DNA of 64,000 nucleotides. Source: Mesorhizobium loti CJ3sym (GTDB taxonomy: Bacteria; Pseudomonadota; Alphaproteobacteria; Rhizobiales; Rhizobiaceae). Shown here one piece after another: positions 23,940 through 31,352 of this stretch. Positions within the stretch are counted from its first letter, which is position 1. The number at the start of each line of letters is the position of its first letter. Under the pieces are notes generated by a model that was given only the letters and a program-made list of their open reading frames with translations, was not told the DNA's origin and ran no database searches. Location: contig NZ_AXAL01000010.1 in NCBI RefSeq assembly GCF_000472785.1, positions 186,001 through 250,000 of the forward strand, read 5' to 3'. The position numbers and the translations under genes are program-made.

Positions 23940-24965
23940 ATGAAGGCGGCACGACTTTACGGACCCGGCGATCTGCGCGTGGACGACATTGCTGCTCCAG
24001 GCATTCCTGACGTCGGCTGGGTGAAACTCAGGGTCGATGCCGCCGGCATTTGCGGTTCGGATTTGCACAATTTCCGTACCGGCCAATGGATAAGCCGGTC
24101 GCCATCGACGGCCGGTCATGAACTGACCGGCACGGTGATCGCGCTCGGCGATGGCGTCGACACCGTGGCGGTCGGCGATAGGGTGGTCGCCGATTCTCGG
24201 TTCTGGTGTGGGGAGTGCGCGCAATGCGGTGCCGGCAGACGCCATCTCTGCGCGTCGCTGGGTTTCGTCGGCGAAGTCTGCGACGGCGGCTTCGCCGAAC
24301 AGGCGGTGTTGCCCGCGCGTCTGCTGCATGTCATCGATGCGGCGATTGACGAACGTGTCGCGGCAATGGCGGAACCGCTTGCCGTGGCGCTGCACGCGGT
24401 GCGGCGTCTGCCGAAGACGGCAGGCTCCGTGCTGGTCGTCGGCTGCGGGCCGATCGGCGGTCTTGCCGCGTTGCTGTTATCTAGGACGTTCGCCGGTACC
24501 GTGCTTGTCGCCGACCGCAACCAGGCGCGCTCTGCCCGCGTGGCGCGGGTGACCGGCGCAAAAATTGTCGACCTCGACCGCGATGCCATTGCCGCCGCAA
24601 CCGGCAATACACCTTTGCTGGCGGCTGTCGAGGCGACCGGCAGCATTGCGGCATTTAACCAGTTGCTCAGCATCCTCGATGACGGCAGCGCGCTGGCGAT
24701 GGTCGGCATCTTCCATGGCCGTCTCGACATCGACCCCAACCTCCTGGTCGAACGCGAGATCGCGTTGCTGGGATGCCATGCCTTCGCCGACGAACTGCCC
24801 GATGCCATCGAGATGCTGGGGGAACTGAGCGAGCCGCTGCTGGCCCTGATCGATCGCGAGATCGGCCTCGACGACATTCCCGCAGCCTATGAGCGGCTGT
24901 CGGCGGGGGAGAGCGATGGCTTGAAAACAATCATCCGCATGCGGCAACCTGTTGAGCCGGCGTGA
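23940..24965 (+). CDS. Zinc-dependent medium-chain alcohol dehydrogenase
   Basis: 341 residues, MDR superfamily. Catalytic zinc ligands are Cys38 (GICGSD) and His60-Glu61 (AGHE); the structural zinc is held by Cys90, 93, 96 and 104. The cofactor motif VVGCGPIGGLAA follows. Relatives are sorbitol, threonine and L-idonate dehydrogenases. GGAG precedes the ATG, 15 bp after the HisD-like gene. In the hps pathway the zinc dehydrogenase HpsP partners an SDR to interconvert enantiomers, and the same pairing occurs here. Confidence 0.88.
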   Translation: MKAARLYGPGDLRVDDIAAPGIPDVGWVKLRVDAAGICGSDLHNFRTGQWISRSPSTAGHELTGTVIALGDGVDTVAVGDRVVADSRFWCGECAQCGAGRRHLCASLGFVGEVCDGGFAEQAVLPARLLHVIDAAIDERVAAMAEPLAVALHAVRRLPKTAGSVLVVGCGPIGGLAALLLSRTFAGTVLVADRNQARSARVARVTGAKIVDLDRDAIAAATGNTPLLAAVEATGSIAAFNQLLSILDDGSALAMVGIFHGRLDIDPNLLVEREIALLGCHAFADELPDAIEMLGELSEPLLALIDREIGLDDIPAAYERLSAGESDGLKTIIRMRQPVEPA

Positions 24966-24997
24966 TTTCCGATAAATTGCCGGAAAGGACTGTTGAA

Positions 24998-25729
24998 ATG
25001 ATCGATTTGCCCGATACGGCGAGCCCTCTCTACGAGAAGGTAAAGGACTACATCCTGACCAACATTGGATCGGGCCGGTGGGGCAAGGATCGCAAGCTGC
25101 CCTCCGAGAATGAGCTGGTGGTTTCGCTGGGTGTCTCGCGGATGACGGTCCACCGGGCCTTGCGCGAACTGACCACGGCGGGTTTCCTGATCCGGCTGCA
25201 AGGGGTCGGCACGTTCATCGCGCCGCCCCGGCCGCAATCGACGCTGATCGAGATCAACAACATCGCCGCCGAGATCGTCGAGCGCGGCAACAGCCATCGC
25301 TCCGAAGTCCTTGTGCTCGAAACCATCACGCCGACCAAGGAACTCGCGCTTTCGTTCGAGTTCCCAAAGCGCGTTTCGATCTATCACTCCGTCGTCGTCA
25401 ATTTCGAGAACGATTTGCCGGTGCAACTGGAAGAGCGCTTCGTCAATCCGAGCCTGATCCCCGACTATGACAAGCAGGATTTTTCGAAGACGGCGACCTA
25501 CGACTACCTCATGCAGAAGACCCCGGTGACCGAGGTCGAGCATATCATCTCCGCGATCCCGGCCGACGCCGAGACGGCACGGCATCTGAACATTGATGTT
25601 GGCAGCTGCTGCCTGTTTCTGCACCGTCGCACATGGACGGGCGCGGTTGTGGCGACGATCAGCAAGCTGACCTATGCCGGCAGCCGTTACTCGCTCGGCA
25701 GCCGCTATTCCCCCTCCAGAACCAACTGA
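24998..25729 (+). CDS. GntR regulator, HutC subfamily with UTRA domain
   Basis: 243 residues from ATG 24998, with AAAGGA eight bases upstream; a GTG at 24962 overlapping the previous stop is the alternative. The winged helix spans about residues 10-75 (LPSENELVVSLGVSRMTVHRALRELTTAGFL) and ends in the wing LQGVGTFIA. The remainder is a UTRA effector domain with VNFENDLPVQLEERFVNP and the closing TISKLTYAGSRYSL. It sits between the dehydrogenases and the transporter and is the natural candidate to bind the matched sites at 21672 and 25804. Confidence 0.88.
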   Translation: MIDLPDTASPLYEKVKDYILTNIGSGRWGKDRKLPSENELVVSLGVSRMTVHRALRELTTAGFLIRLQGVGTFIAPPRPQSTLIEINNIAAEIVERGNSHRSEVLVLETITPTKELALSFEFPKRVSIYHSVVVNFENDLPVQLEERFVNPSLIPDYDKQDFSKTATYDYLMQKTPVTEVEHIISAIPADAETARHLNIDVGSCCLFLHRRTWTGAVVATISKLTYAGSRYSLGSRYSPSRTN

Positions 25730-25803
25730 CGGCAACAGGCGAATGCGTGGCAGATGGCGGGACGCTGATGGGTCGGATCGACAGGAATTTGTGCCAGCCC
25801 AAC

Positions 25804-25859
25804 TTGTATATGCATGTATGTATTTCAGCCTTGACATCCGCTCCCGCTGACGCTGAAAT
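25804..25859 (+). promoter_or_regulatory. HutC/GntR operator copy 2 plus promoter
   Basis: TTGTATATGCATGTATGTAT (from 25804) matches 16 of 20 bases of the site at 21672. It abuts a consensus TTGACA (25831-25836), with TGAAAT at 25854-25859 after a 17-bp spacer. The start codon of the binding protein follows at 25987. Confidence 0.55.
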
Positions 25860-25986
25860 ATCCCTGCACTTCACCATGAAGTGGTGGGCAAGACGCCGAG
25901 GCACCGTGCCGCAAGAGCGCAAACCCGCAGTCTCACCAGACCGGATGCCTGGGTAAAAAAGCGGTCTGATCATCAAGGGGAACACG

Positions 25987-26997
25987 ATGATGCGTAACCT
26001 AGCAGGACAATTTCGCGCGCTCATGATGGCCGCCGCCATCGGGCTCGCCGCCGCGCCAGCGGCCCACGCCGCCGATGCGGCCATTCCGACTACGCCCGAG
26101 GCCGGATCGTTCAAGATCGGCATCGAGCCCTGGCTTGGCTATGGCCAGTGGCACGTCGCCGACGCGAAGGGCCTGTTCAAGACAAACGGCCTGTCGGACG
26201 TTCAGATCGTCAATTTCGCCGAAGACAAGGACATCAACGCTGCGCTGGCCAGCGGCCAGCTCGACGCGGCCAACATCGCGACCCACACGGCGATGGGCAT
26301 GGTGGCGGCCGGCCTGCCGGTGAAGATCGTGCTGCTGCTCGACGTCTCCATGACGGCCGATGCCATCATCGCCGGCAAGGACGTCACCTCCATCAAGGAC
26401 CTCAAGGGCAAACAGGTCGCCTTCGAGGAAGGCACGACAAGCGACATCCTGCTCAAATACGCGCTCGCCAAGAACGGCATGTCGATCGACGATGTGAAAG
26501 CCGTTCCGATGCCGGCGTCCGACGCCGGCGGCGCGCTGATCGCGGGCCAGGTACCGGTCGCGGTCACGTACGAACCATACCTCACCGTTGCCATGGCGCA
26601 GAACAAGGATGTCAAGCTGCTGTTCACCGCCGGCGAGGATCCCGGCCTGATCAGCGACGTGCTGGTGGTGCGTGACGAAGTGATCAAGTCGCGGCCCGGC
26701 CAGGTGCTGGCCATGATCAAGAGCTGGGACGCGGCACTCAAGGATTACAATGCCGACACGCCCGGTGGCCGTGCCATCATTGCCAAGGCCGTCGGTTCCG
26801 ACGTTAAGGACCTCAACACCGCTTTCGACGGCGTGCGCTACTACTCCTTGGCCGAAAACAAGACGGCGCTTACCGGCGATTTCACCACCAAGACATTCGC
26901 CGATGTCGAGGCAGCCGCCAAGAACGCCAAGCTGCTGCAGGCCGATGTGACGCCGGAGCAGATGATCGACCCGTCCTTCGTCAAGGCAGCCGAATGA
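25987..26997 (+). CDS. NitT/TauT-type ABC substrate-binding protein
   Basis: 336 residues with a clear signal peptide (about residues 1-29, ending APAAHA-AD). The mature part has the taurine/nitrate/sulfonate-binding fold: FKIGIEPWLGYGQWHVADAKGLF, LASGQLDAANIATHTAMGMVAAGLPVKIV, and LKGKQVAFEEGTTSDILL. GGGG lies upstream of the ATG. It delivers a small anion or zwitterion to the following permease and ATPase. With the polyol-type dehydrogenases next door, a hydroxylated sulfonate is a reasonable but unproven ligand. Confidence 0.88.
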   Translation: MMRNLAGQFRALMMAAAIGLAAAPAAHAADAAIPTTPEAGSFKIGIEPWLGYGQWHVADAKGLFKTNGLSDVQIVNFAEDKDINAALASGQLDAANIATHTAMGMVAAGLPVKIVLLLDVSMTADAIIAGKDVTSIKDLKGKQVAFEEGTTSDILLKYALAKNGMSIDDVKAVPMPASDAGGALIAGQVPVAVTYEPYLTVAMAQNKDVKLLFTAGEDPGLISDVLVVRDEVIKSRPGQVLAMIKSWDAALKDYNADTPGGRAIIAKAVGSDVKDLNTAFDGVRYYSLAENKTALTGDFTTKTFADVEAAAKNAKLLQADVTPEQMIDPSFVKAAE

Positions 26998-27013
26998 CAA
27001 AGGCCGGATCGCG

Positions 27014-27868
27014 GTGGTGACGCAGATGTCCGGCCCCGCGCGCTCCGCACCAGGGGCGGCCACGAAACAGGCCAGGCGTCGCCGATCCTCTGGGATCGGC
27101 GTGCCCATCGCCCGCTCGCGTTTCCTGATGATCGCGGTGGCCGTCTTTGTCGGGCTTGGCCTTGCCTGGTGGGCTGCGACCGGGCTGGAATGGGTGAAGC
27201 CGATCTTCCTGCCGTCGCCTGCCAGCGTCGCGACCCAGATTGCCAAGCTCGCGACTGACGGCACCTTGTGGCTGGACCTCAGAGCCTCGGCATACCGCAT
27301 TTCCATCGGCTTCCTCATCGCTTCGGCCCTGTCGATCCCGATCGGCGTGCTGATCGGCAGTTTCCGCTCCTGGGAGGCTGGTATCGAGCCGCTGGTGGAT
27401 TTCATCCGCTATATGCCCGTAGTCGCTTTCGTGCCGCTCTCCATCCTGTGGGCCGGTACTGGCGATACGCAGAAATTCCTGATCATCTTCATCGGCACCT
27501 TCTTCCAGCAGGTGTTGATGATCATGGACAATGTGAAACGGGTTCCCGCCGATTTCATCGGCCTTGGTCGCACGCTCGGCCTGCCGGACCGCAAGATCCT
27601 GACGCGCATCGTCGTGCCCAGCGCCTTGCCGGGCATCTGGGATACGCTGCGCATCAGCCTTGGCTGGGCATGGACCTGGCTGGTGCTGGCCGAACTCGTC
27701 GCGGCGACGTCCGGCCTGGGCTATCGCATCACGGTGTCGCAGCGCTATTTCCAGACCAACACCATCATCGGCTACATCCTGCTCTTGGGCCTGCTCGGTC
27801 TGATCACCGATCAGGTTATGAAGGCCTTGGAAAAGGTGCTCTTTCGGCAGGATGGCCACTCGCAATGA
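27014..27868 (+). CDS. TauC/SsuC-type ABC transporter permease
   Basis: 284 residues, about six membrane helices after a basic cytoplasmic N-terminus. The BPD_transp_1 coupling loop is visible in VPADFIGLGRTLGLPDRKILTRIVVPSALPGIW, and LGWAWTWLVLAEL is typical of nitrate/taurine permeases. GTG 27014 has AAAGG ten bases upstream; ATG 27026 is the alternative. It lies 16 bp after the binding protein and overlaps nothing. Confidence 0.88.
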   Translation: MVTQMSGPARSAPGAATKQARRRRSSGIGVPIARSRFLMIAVAVFVGLGLAWWAATGLEWVKPIFLPSPASVATQIAKLATDGTLWLDLRASAYRISIGFLIASALSIPIGVLIGSFRSWEAGIEPLVDFIRYMPVVAFVPLSILWAGTGDTQKFLIIFIGTFFQQVLMIMDNVKRVPADFIGLGRTLGLPDRKILTRIVVPSALPGIWDTLRISLGWAWTWLVLAELVAATSGLGYRITVSQRYFQTNTIIGYILLLGLLGLITDQVMKALEKVLFRQDGHSQ

Positions 27869-27878
27869 GGGACCGCCG

Positions 27879-28661
27879 ATGACTGTTCCCAAATTGCGCA
27901 TCGCTGGTCTCGACAAGAGCTTCGGCACAGGAGAGCGGCGCACGCAAGTGCTGCGCGACATCAACCTTGACCTTGCCGACAACGAGTTCGTCTCCCTGGT
28001 CGGCACGTCGGGCTGCGGCAAGAGCACGCTACTGTCGATCGTCGCCGGACTGCAGGATTTTGACGCCGGCGATCTCAGCATCGATGGCGCGCCGATCCTG
28101 CAGCCAGGCCTCGACCGTGGCGTCGTCTTCCAATCCTACACCTTGCTTCCCTGGCTGACGGCGCGGCAGAACATCGAGTTTGCCCTCAAGGCCGCGGGAT
28201 ACGATCGCGCGGCCTGCCGCGAGATCGCGCTCGAGCATCTCGACCTCGTCAAGCTGTCGCAGAGTGCCGACCGCTATCCGTCCGAACTGTCGGGCGGCAT
28301 GAAACAGCGCGTCGCCATTGCGCGAGCGCTTTCCTATCGTCCCAAGATGCTGCTGATGGACGAGCCCTTTGGCGCGCTCGATGCCTTGACCCGGCACCAT
28401 ATGCAGGAACTGCTGACCCAGATCTGGGAAGAGCACCGGCTCACCGTGCTGTTCGTCACCCATGACGTGGAGGAGGCGGTCTACCTGTCGGACCGCATCG
28501 TCGTCATGGGTATCGGCCCGGGGCGCATCATGCAGACCTTCAACGTCGACATCGAGCGCCCGCGCCGGGAAGAGGTCATGGAAACCCCGGCCTTCATGGA
28601 TTTGCAGCGCGGCGTACACAAGGCGATCCGCGAGGCCTCAAGACGCCCCGAAATGGCGTAG
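27879..28661 (+). CDS. TauB/SsuB-type ABC transporter ATPase
   Basis: 260 residues from ATG 27879, with GAGGGA six bases upstream; an earlier in-frame ATG at 27852 overlaps the permease end. Walker A is GTSGCGKST, the signature LSGGMKQRVAIARAL and Walker B MDEPFGALDALTR, the set found in sulfonate and nitrate importers. Last gene of the HisD-like cluster; a 12-bp hairpin follows at 28699. Confidence 0.9.
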   Translation: MTVPKLRIAGLDKSFGTGERRTQVLRDINLDLADNEFVSLVGTSGCGKSTLLSIVAGLQDFDAGDLSIDGAPILQPGLDRGVVFQSYTLLPWLTARQNIEFALKAAGYDRAACREIALEHLDLVKLSQSADRYPSELSGGMKQRVAIARALSYRPKMLLMDEPFGALDALTRHHMQELLTQIWEEHRLTVLFVTHDVEEAVYLSDRIVVMGIGPGRIMQTFNVDIERPRREEVMETPAFMDLQRGVHKAIREASRRPEMA

Positions 28662-28698
28662 CATCCGGGCGCTCAGATGTTGCTGATCCTGACGGAGC

Positions 28699-28726
28699 CA
28701 TGGCACCCGAACGCGGGTGCCATGGG
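28699..28726. terminator. Hairpin between convergent genes
   Basis: CCATGGCACCCG (28699-28710) and CGGGTGCCATGG (28715-28726) pair perfectly around AACG. It lies between the ABC ATPase stop (28661) and the stop of the minus-strand secreted-protein gene (28737), so it can serve both. There is no U tract. Confidence 0.6.
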
Positions 28727-28736
28727 CGCATAGAGG

Positions 28737-29075
28737 TTAGAGGACTCCGAACGGTCTATAAACGGAGCGGTATGGCGCACACAGCCCGAGCGCCAGTTGA
28801 ACCGGGCCGCAATAGTCATCATAGTAGCCGCCATAATAGCCGCCTCGCCAGCCGCCGCCGGCCCAATGGCGACCATGTCCATACCCGCGGTGAAAGGCGT
28901 ATCTGTGCCCACCACCGAAATTGCGGCCACTGAACCGGCCGCCACGGAAATGGCTCATGGCATGGCCGCCGCTATTGTGCCTGACGAAAGCGGCGTCGGC
29001 CGTGGTGGCGAATGAACTCATGCCTGCTGCCAAGGCCAGCACGACCGAGCTTGCGAATACGAATTGCCTGTTCAT
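28737..29075 (-). CDS. Small secreted Gly/His/Tyr-rich protein, copy A
   Basis: 112 residues from ATG 29075 (GGAG eight bases upstream). A Sec signal peptide (FVFASSVVLALAAGMSSFATTADA) is followed by a low-complexity region rich in Gly, His, Arg and Tyr (HFRGGRFSGRNFGGG, GGGWRGGYYGGYY) and two cysteines near the end that may form a disulfide. Function unknown; such proteins are common in rhizobia as periplasmic or surface peptides. It is a paralogue of the next upstream gene. Confidence 0.7.
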   Translation of the reverse strand: MNRQFVFASSVVLALAAGMSSFATTADAAFVRHNSGGHAMSHFRGGRFSGRNFGGGHRYAFHRGYGHGRHWAGGGWRGGYYGGYYDDYCGPVQLALGLCAPYRSVYRPFGVL

Positions 29076-29142
29076 GAGCGTTACTCCAACTTTGTTCTGC
29101 GACACTGCGCATGGGAGAAAAACGGCCTCCTTGCTGCACACG

Positions 29143-29600
29143 TCCTTCACGAAATCGGAACGGAGAGCTGCGCGCCGTGGTCAGCCATCAGGGGCCATGG
29201 GGACCGCACAGGTCGAGCGTCCACGCGATGGTCCCGCAGGAGTCACCGACGTAGCCACGGTAACTGCCATAGCCATTGTAGTAGCTGTTCATCCAGCCAT
29301 TATCGCCGGTCGAATTGTCGGCGGTCCAACCGCGGTCGATCCAACTGCCACCATTTGCGTGCCCGCCGTGAGCGGCGTGCGCATGGCCACCACCACTATG
29401 AGCGGCGGTGTAGTGGATGAAATGGTGCCTGACGACAGCGGCATCGGCGAGGGTGGCAAGCGGGATCGCGCTCGTGGCCAGGGCCAGCACGACAGAACTG
29501 ATGAATACGAGTTGCCTTTTCATGGGAATATCTCCTTTCCACTGCAAAGATATGGGGAGGAAAGCGGTCCCTAACCGGACACGTTCCTTCACGAAATCGG
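29143..29600. repeat. Duplicated 5' leader segment of the secreted-protein pair
   Basis: TCCTTCACGAAATCGG occurs at 29143-29158 and 29585-29600, upstream of copies A and B respectively and at similar distances from their start codons (68 and 62 bp). Both copies continue with similar bases. This shows that the duplication included the untranslated leader. Confidence 0.7.
29188..29523 (-). CDS. Small secreted Gly/His-rich protein, copy B
   Basis: 111 residues from ATG 29523, with AAGGAG eight bases upstream. Its signal peptide (QLVFISSVVLALATSAIPLA) is nearly the same as that of copy A, and both mature parts start AAxVRH. The mature part then differs: HSGGGHAHAAHGGHANGG, then an Asn/Tyr/Gly region and two cysteines in GDSCGTIAWTLDLCGPHG. 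The conserved signal and two-cysteine tail with a variable middle suggest a duplicated exported peptide family. No function can be assigned. Confidence 0.7.
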   Translation of the reverse strand: MKRQLVFISSVVLALATSAIPLATLADAAVVRHHFIHYTAAHSGGGHAHAAHGGHANGGSWIDRGWTADNSTGDNGWMNSYYNGYGSYRGYVGDSCGTIAWTLDLCGPHGP

Positions 29601-29852
29601 GACGGCGCTTGCTGAAACGCAGTGTTTCGGCATGATATCGCGGCGCGGCAACACGCATTGCCGATGCCTTCCCCACCCATGGCGCCGGTCAAGATTTGTT
29701 GACTCCGGCAGGGTGGAAATGACTACCGCTCATCTATTTGTCGGACCATAAGACGGGCCGTGCGGTCAGGCTCCCGCTGGCTGGCACATGCAAGGCAATC
29801 TTGCCTTTGAACCGGGATGCGCCACTTTGGCCAAAGCATAGAAGCCGCCTGC
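29524..29852. other. Intergenic region between secreted peptide and efflux gene
   Basis: It holds the leader of copy B (including the repeated TCCTTCACGAAATCGG) and the promoter region of the divergent DHA2 transporter. I see no convincing gene or clear sigma-70 promoter in it. An in-frame ATG at 29817 is an alternative start for the transporter. Confidence 0.5.
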
Positions 29853-31298
29853 ATGACGGAATTGGCCACAGCATTGGAACAGCCTCAATTTGCCACCGAG
29901 CGTGATCCGAGGCTGAAGCTGATCATCCCGATCATCGTCGCCATCGCCTTTCTGATGGAACAACTCGATTCCACCATCATCACCACCGCGATCCCTGCCA
30001 TCGCGCAGAGCCTCGACACGACGCCGGTCCGGCTGAACCTTGCGATCACCACCTACATTCTGACGCTTGCCGTGTTCATTCCCGTCAGCGGCTGGTTCGC
30101 CGACAGGTTCGGCGCCCGCAGGGTGTTCGCGCTGGCGCTCTTCACCTTCACTCTTGGTTCGGCACTGTGCGGCATGGCCAACAGTTTCGGCATGCTGCTG
30201 GCCATGCGCGCCCTGCAGGGGTTGGGCGGCGCCATGATGACGCCGGTCGGGCGGCTGATCCTGCTGCGCAGCTTTCCACGCAGCGGCCTGGTCACCGCCA
30301 TGACCTACATGACCTTGCCCGCCATCATGGGACCGGTCATCGGGCCGCTGCTCGGCGGCCTGTTGACCACCTACTCGTCATGGCGGTGGATATTCTATGT
30401 CAACGTGCCGTTCGGCTGCGTTGGCATTCTGGCGACGCTGCGCTTCGTCGACGATTTCCACGAGGAAGCGGTGCAGCGCTTCGACTTCGCCGGCTTCCTG
30501 ATGGTGGGGTTCGGCGTGGCGCTGCTGCAACTGGGACTGGAAAGCATCGGCCGGCCGATCATTCCTGTTTCCGCCACGGTGCTGGTCCTGGTCGCTTCCG
30601 TCTTGCTGCTGCTCGCCTTCGGACGCTATGCGCGCCGCGTCGTGGCGCCGGCCGTCGACCTGACGCTGTTTCGGTTTCGCTCCTTCTGGGTCGGCACGCT
30701 GGCGGGTGGCCTATGCCGCGTCGGTCTTAATGGCGTCCTTTTCCTGCTGCCGCTGATGCTGCAGCTCGGCTTCGGCATGAGCCCGGTCACATCAGGCTCT
30801 CTGACATTCGTCGGCAGCTTCGGCGCCTTGCTCATGCGGCCGCTGCTGTCGCCGCTGCTGCGCCGCTTCGGCTTCAGCATCGTGCTGATCGGCAGCGCGG
30901 TCGTCGGTTCTGCCGCCGTGGCGGGTTTCGCCTTGATCGGGGCCGATACGCCGCATTGGATGATCGGCGTTTACGTCTTCTTGTTCGGCATCATCCGTTC
31001 TGCGCAGTTCATGACCTCCAACACGCTGTCCTATGCCGACCTGCCGGGCGAAAAACTCAGCCGCGCCACTAGCCTCGGCGGCGTCCTGCAGCAGCTCAGC
31101 GTGTCGCTCGGCGTCTCGATCGCCGCCATGCTGCTGGGCCTTATTGCAGGGGACACCCACGTCCTGACCCCGGAACGCTTCCATCAGGTATTCCTGCTGA
31201 CCGCGGTCATCCCGCTGATCTCCATTCCCGGCTTCCTTTATCTGCGCGCCGAGGACGGCATGCAGGTCAGCGGTCACGTCAGGGGAATTCGCAAGTAG
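29853..31298 (+). CDS. MFS multidrug efflux transporter, DHA2 (EmrB/QacA) family
   Basis: 481 residues from ATG 29853 with about 14 membrane segments. The family signature LDSTIITTAIPAIAQSL occurs in helix 1, the motif A loop GWFADRFGARRVF follows helix 2, and motif C lies in helix 5 (GPVIGPLLGGLL). It exports hydrophobic compounds by proton antiport. No EmrA-type adaptor is adjacent, so it probably works alone in the inner membrane. No regulator is next to it. Confidence 0.88.
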   Translation: MTELATALEQPQFATERDPRLKLIIPIIVAIAFLMEQLDSTIITTAIPAIAQSLDTTPVRLNLAITTYILTLAVFIPVSGWFADRFGARRVFALALFTFTLGSALCGMANSFGMLLAMRALQGLGGAMMTPVGRLILLRSFPRSGLVTAMTYMTLPAIMGPVIGPLLGGLLTTYSSWRWIFYVNVPFGCVGILATLRFVDDFHEEAVQRFDFAGFLMVGFGVALLQLGLESIGRPIIPVSATVLVLVASVLLLLAFGRYARRVVAPAVDLTLFRFRSFWVGTLAGGLCRVGLNGVLFLLPLMLQLGFGMSPVTSGSLTFVGSFGALLMRPLLSPLLRRFGFSIVLIGSAVVGSAAVAGFALIGADTPHWMIGVYVFLFGIIRSAQFMTSNTLSYADLPGEKLSRATSLGGVLQQLSVSLGVSIAAMLLGLIAGDTHVLTPERFHQVFLLTAVIPLISIPGFLYLRAEDGMQVSGHVRGIRK

Positions 31299-31352
31299 GT
31301 CCTCTCAGGCGGGGCAGGCGATCCGTTCGGTTCGAACCCTGCCGGTACCCCC

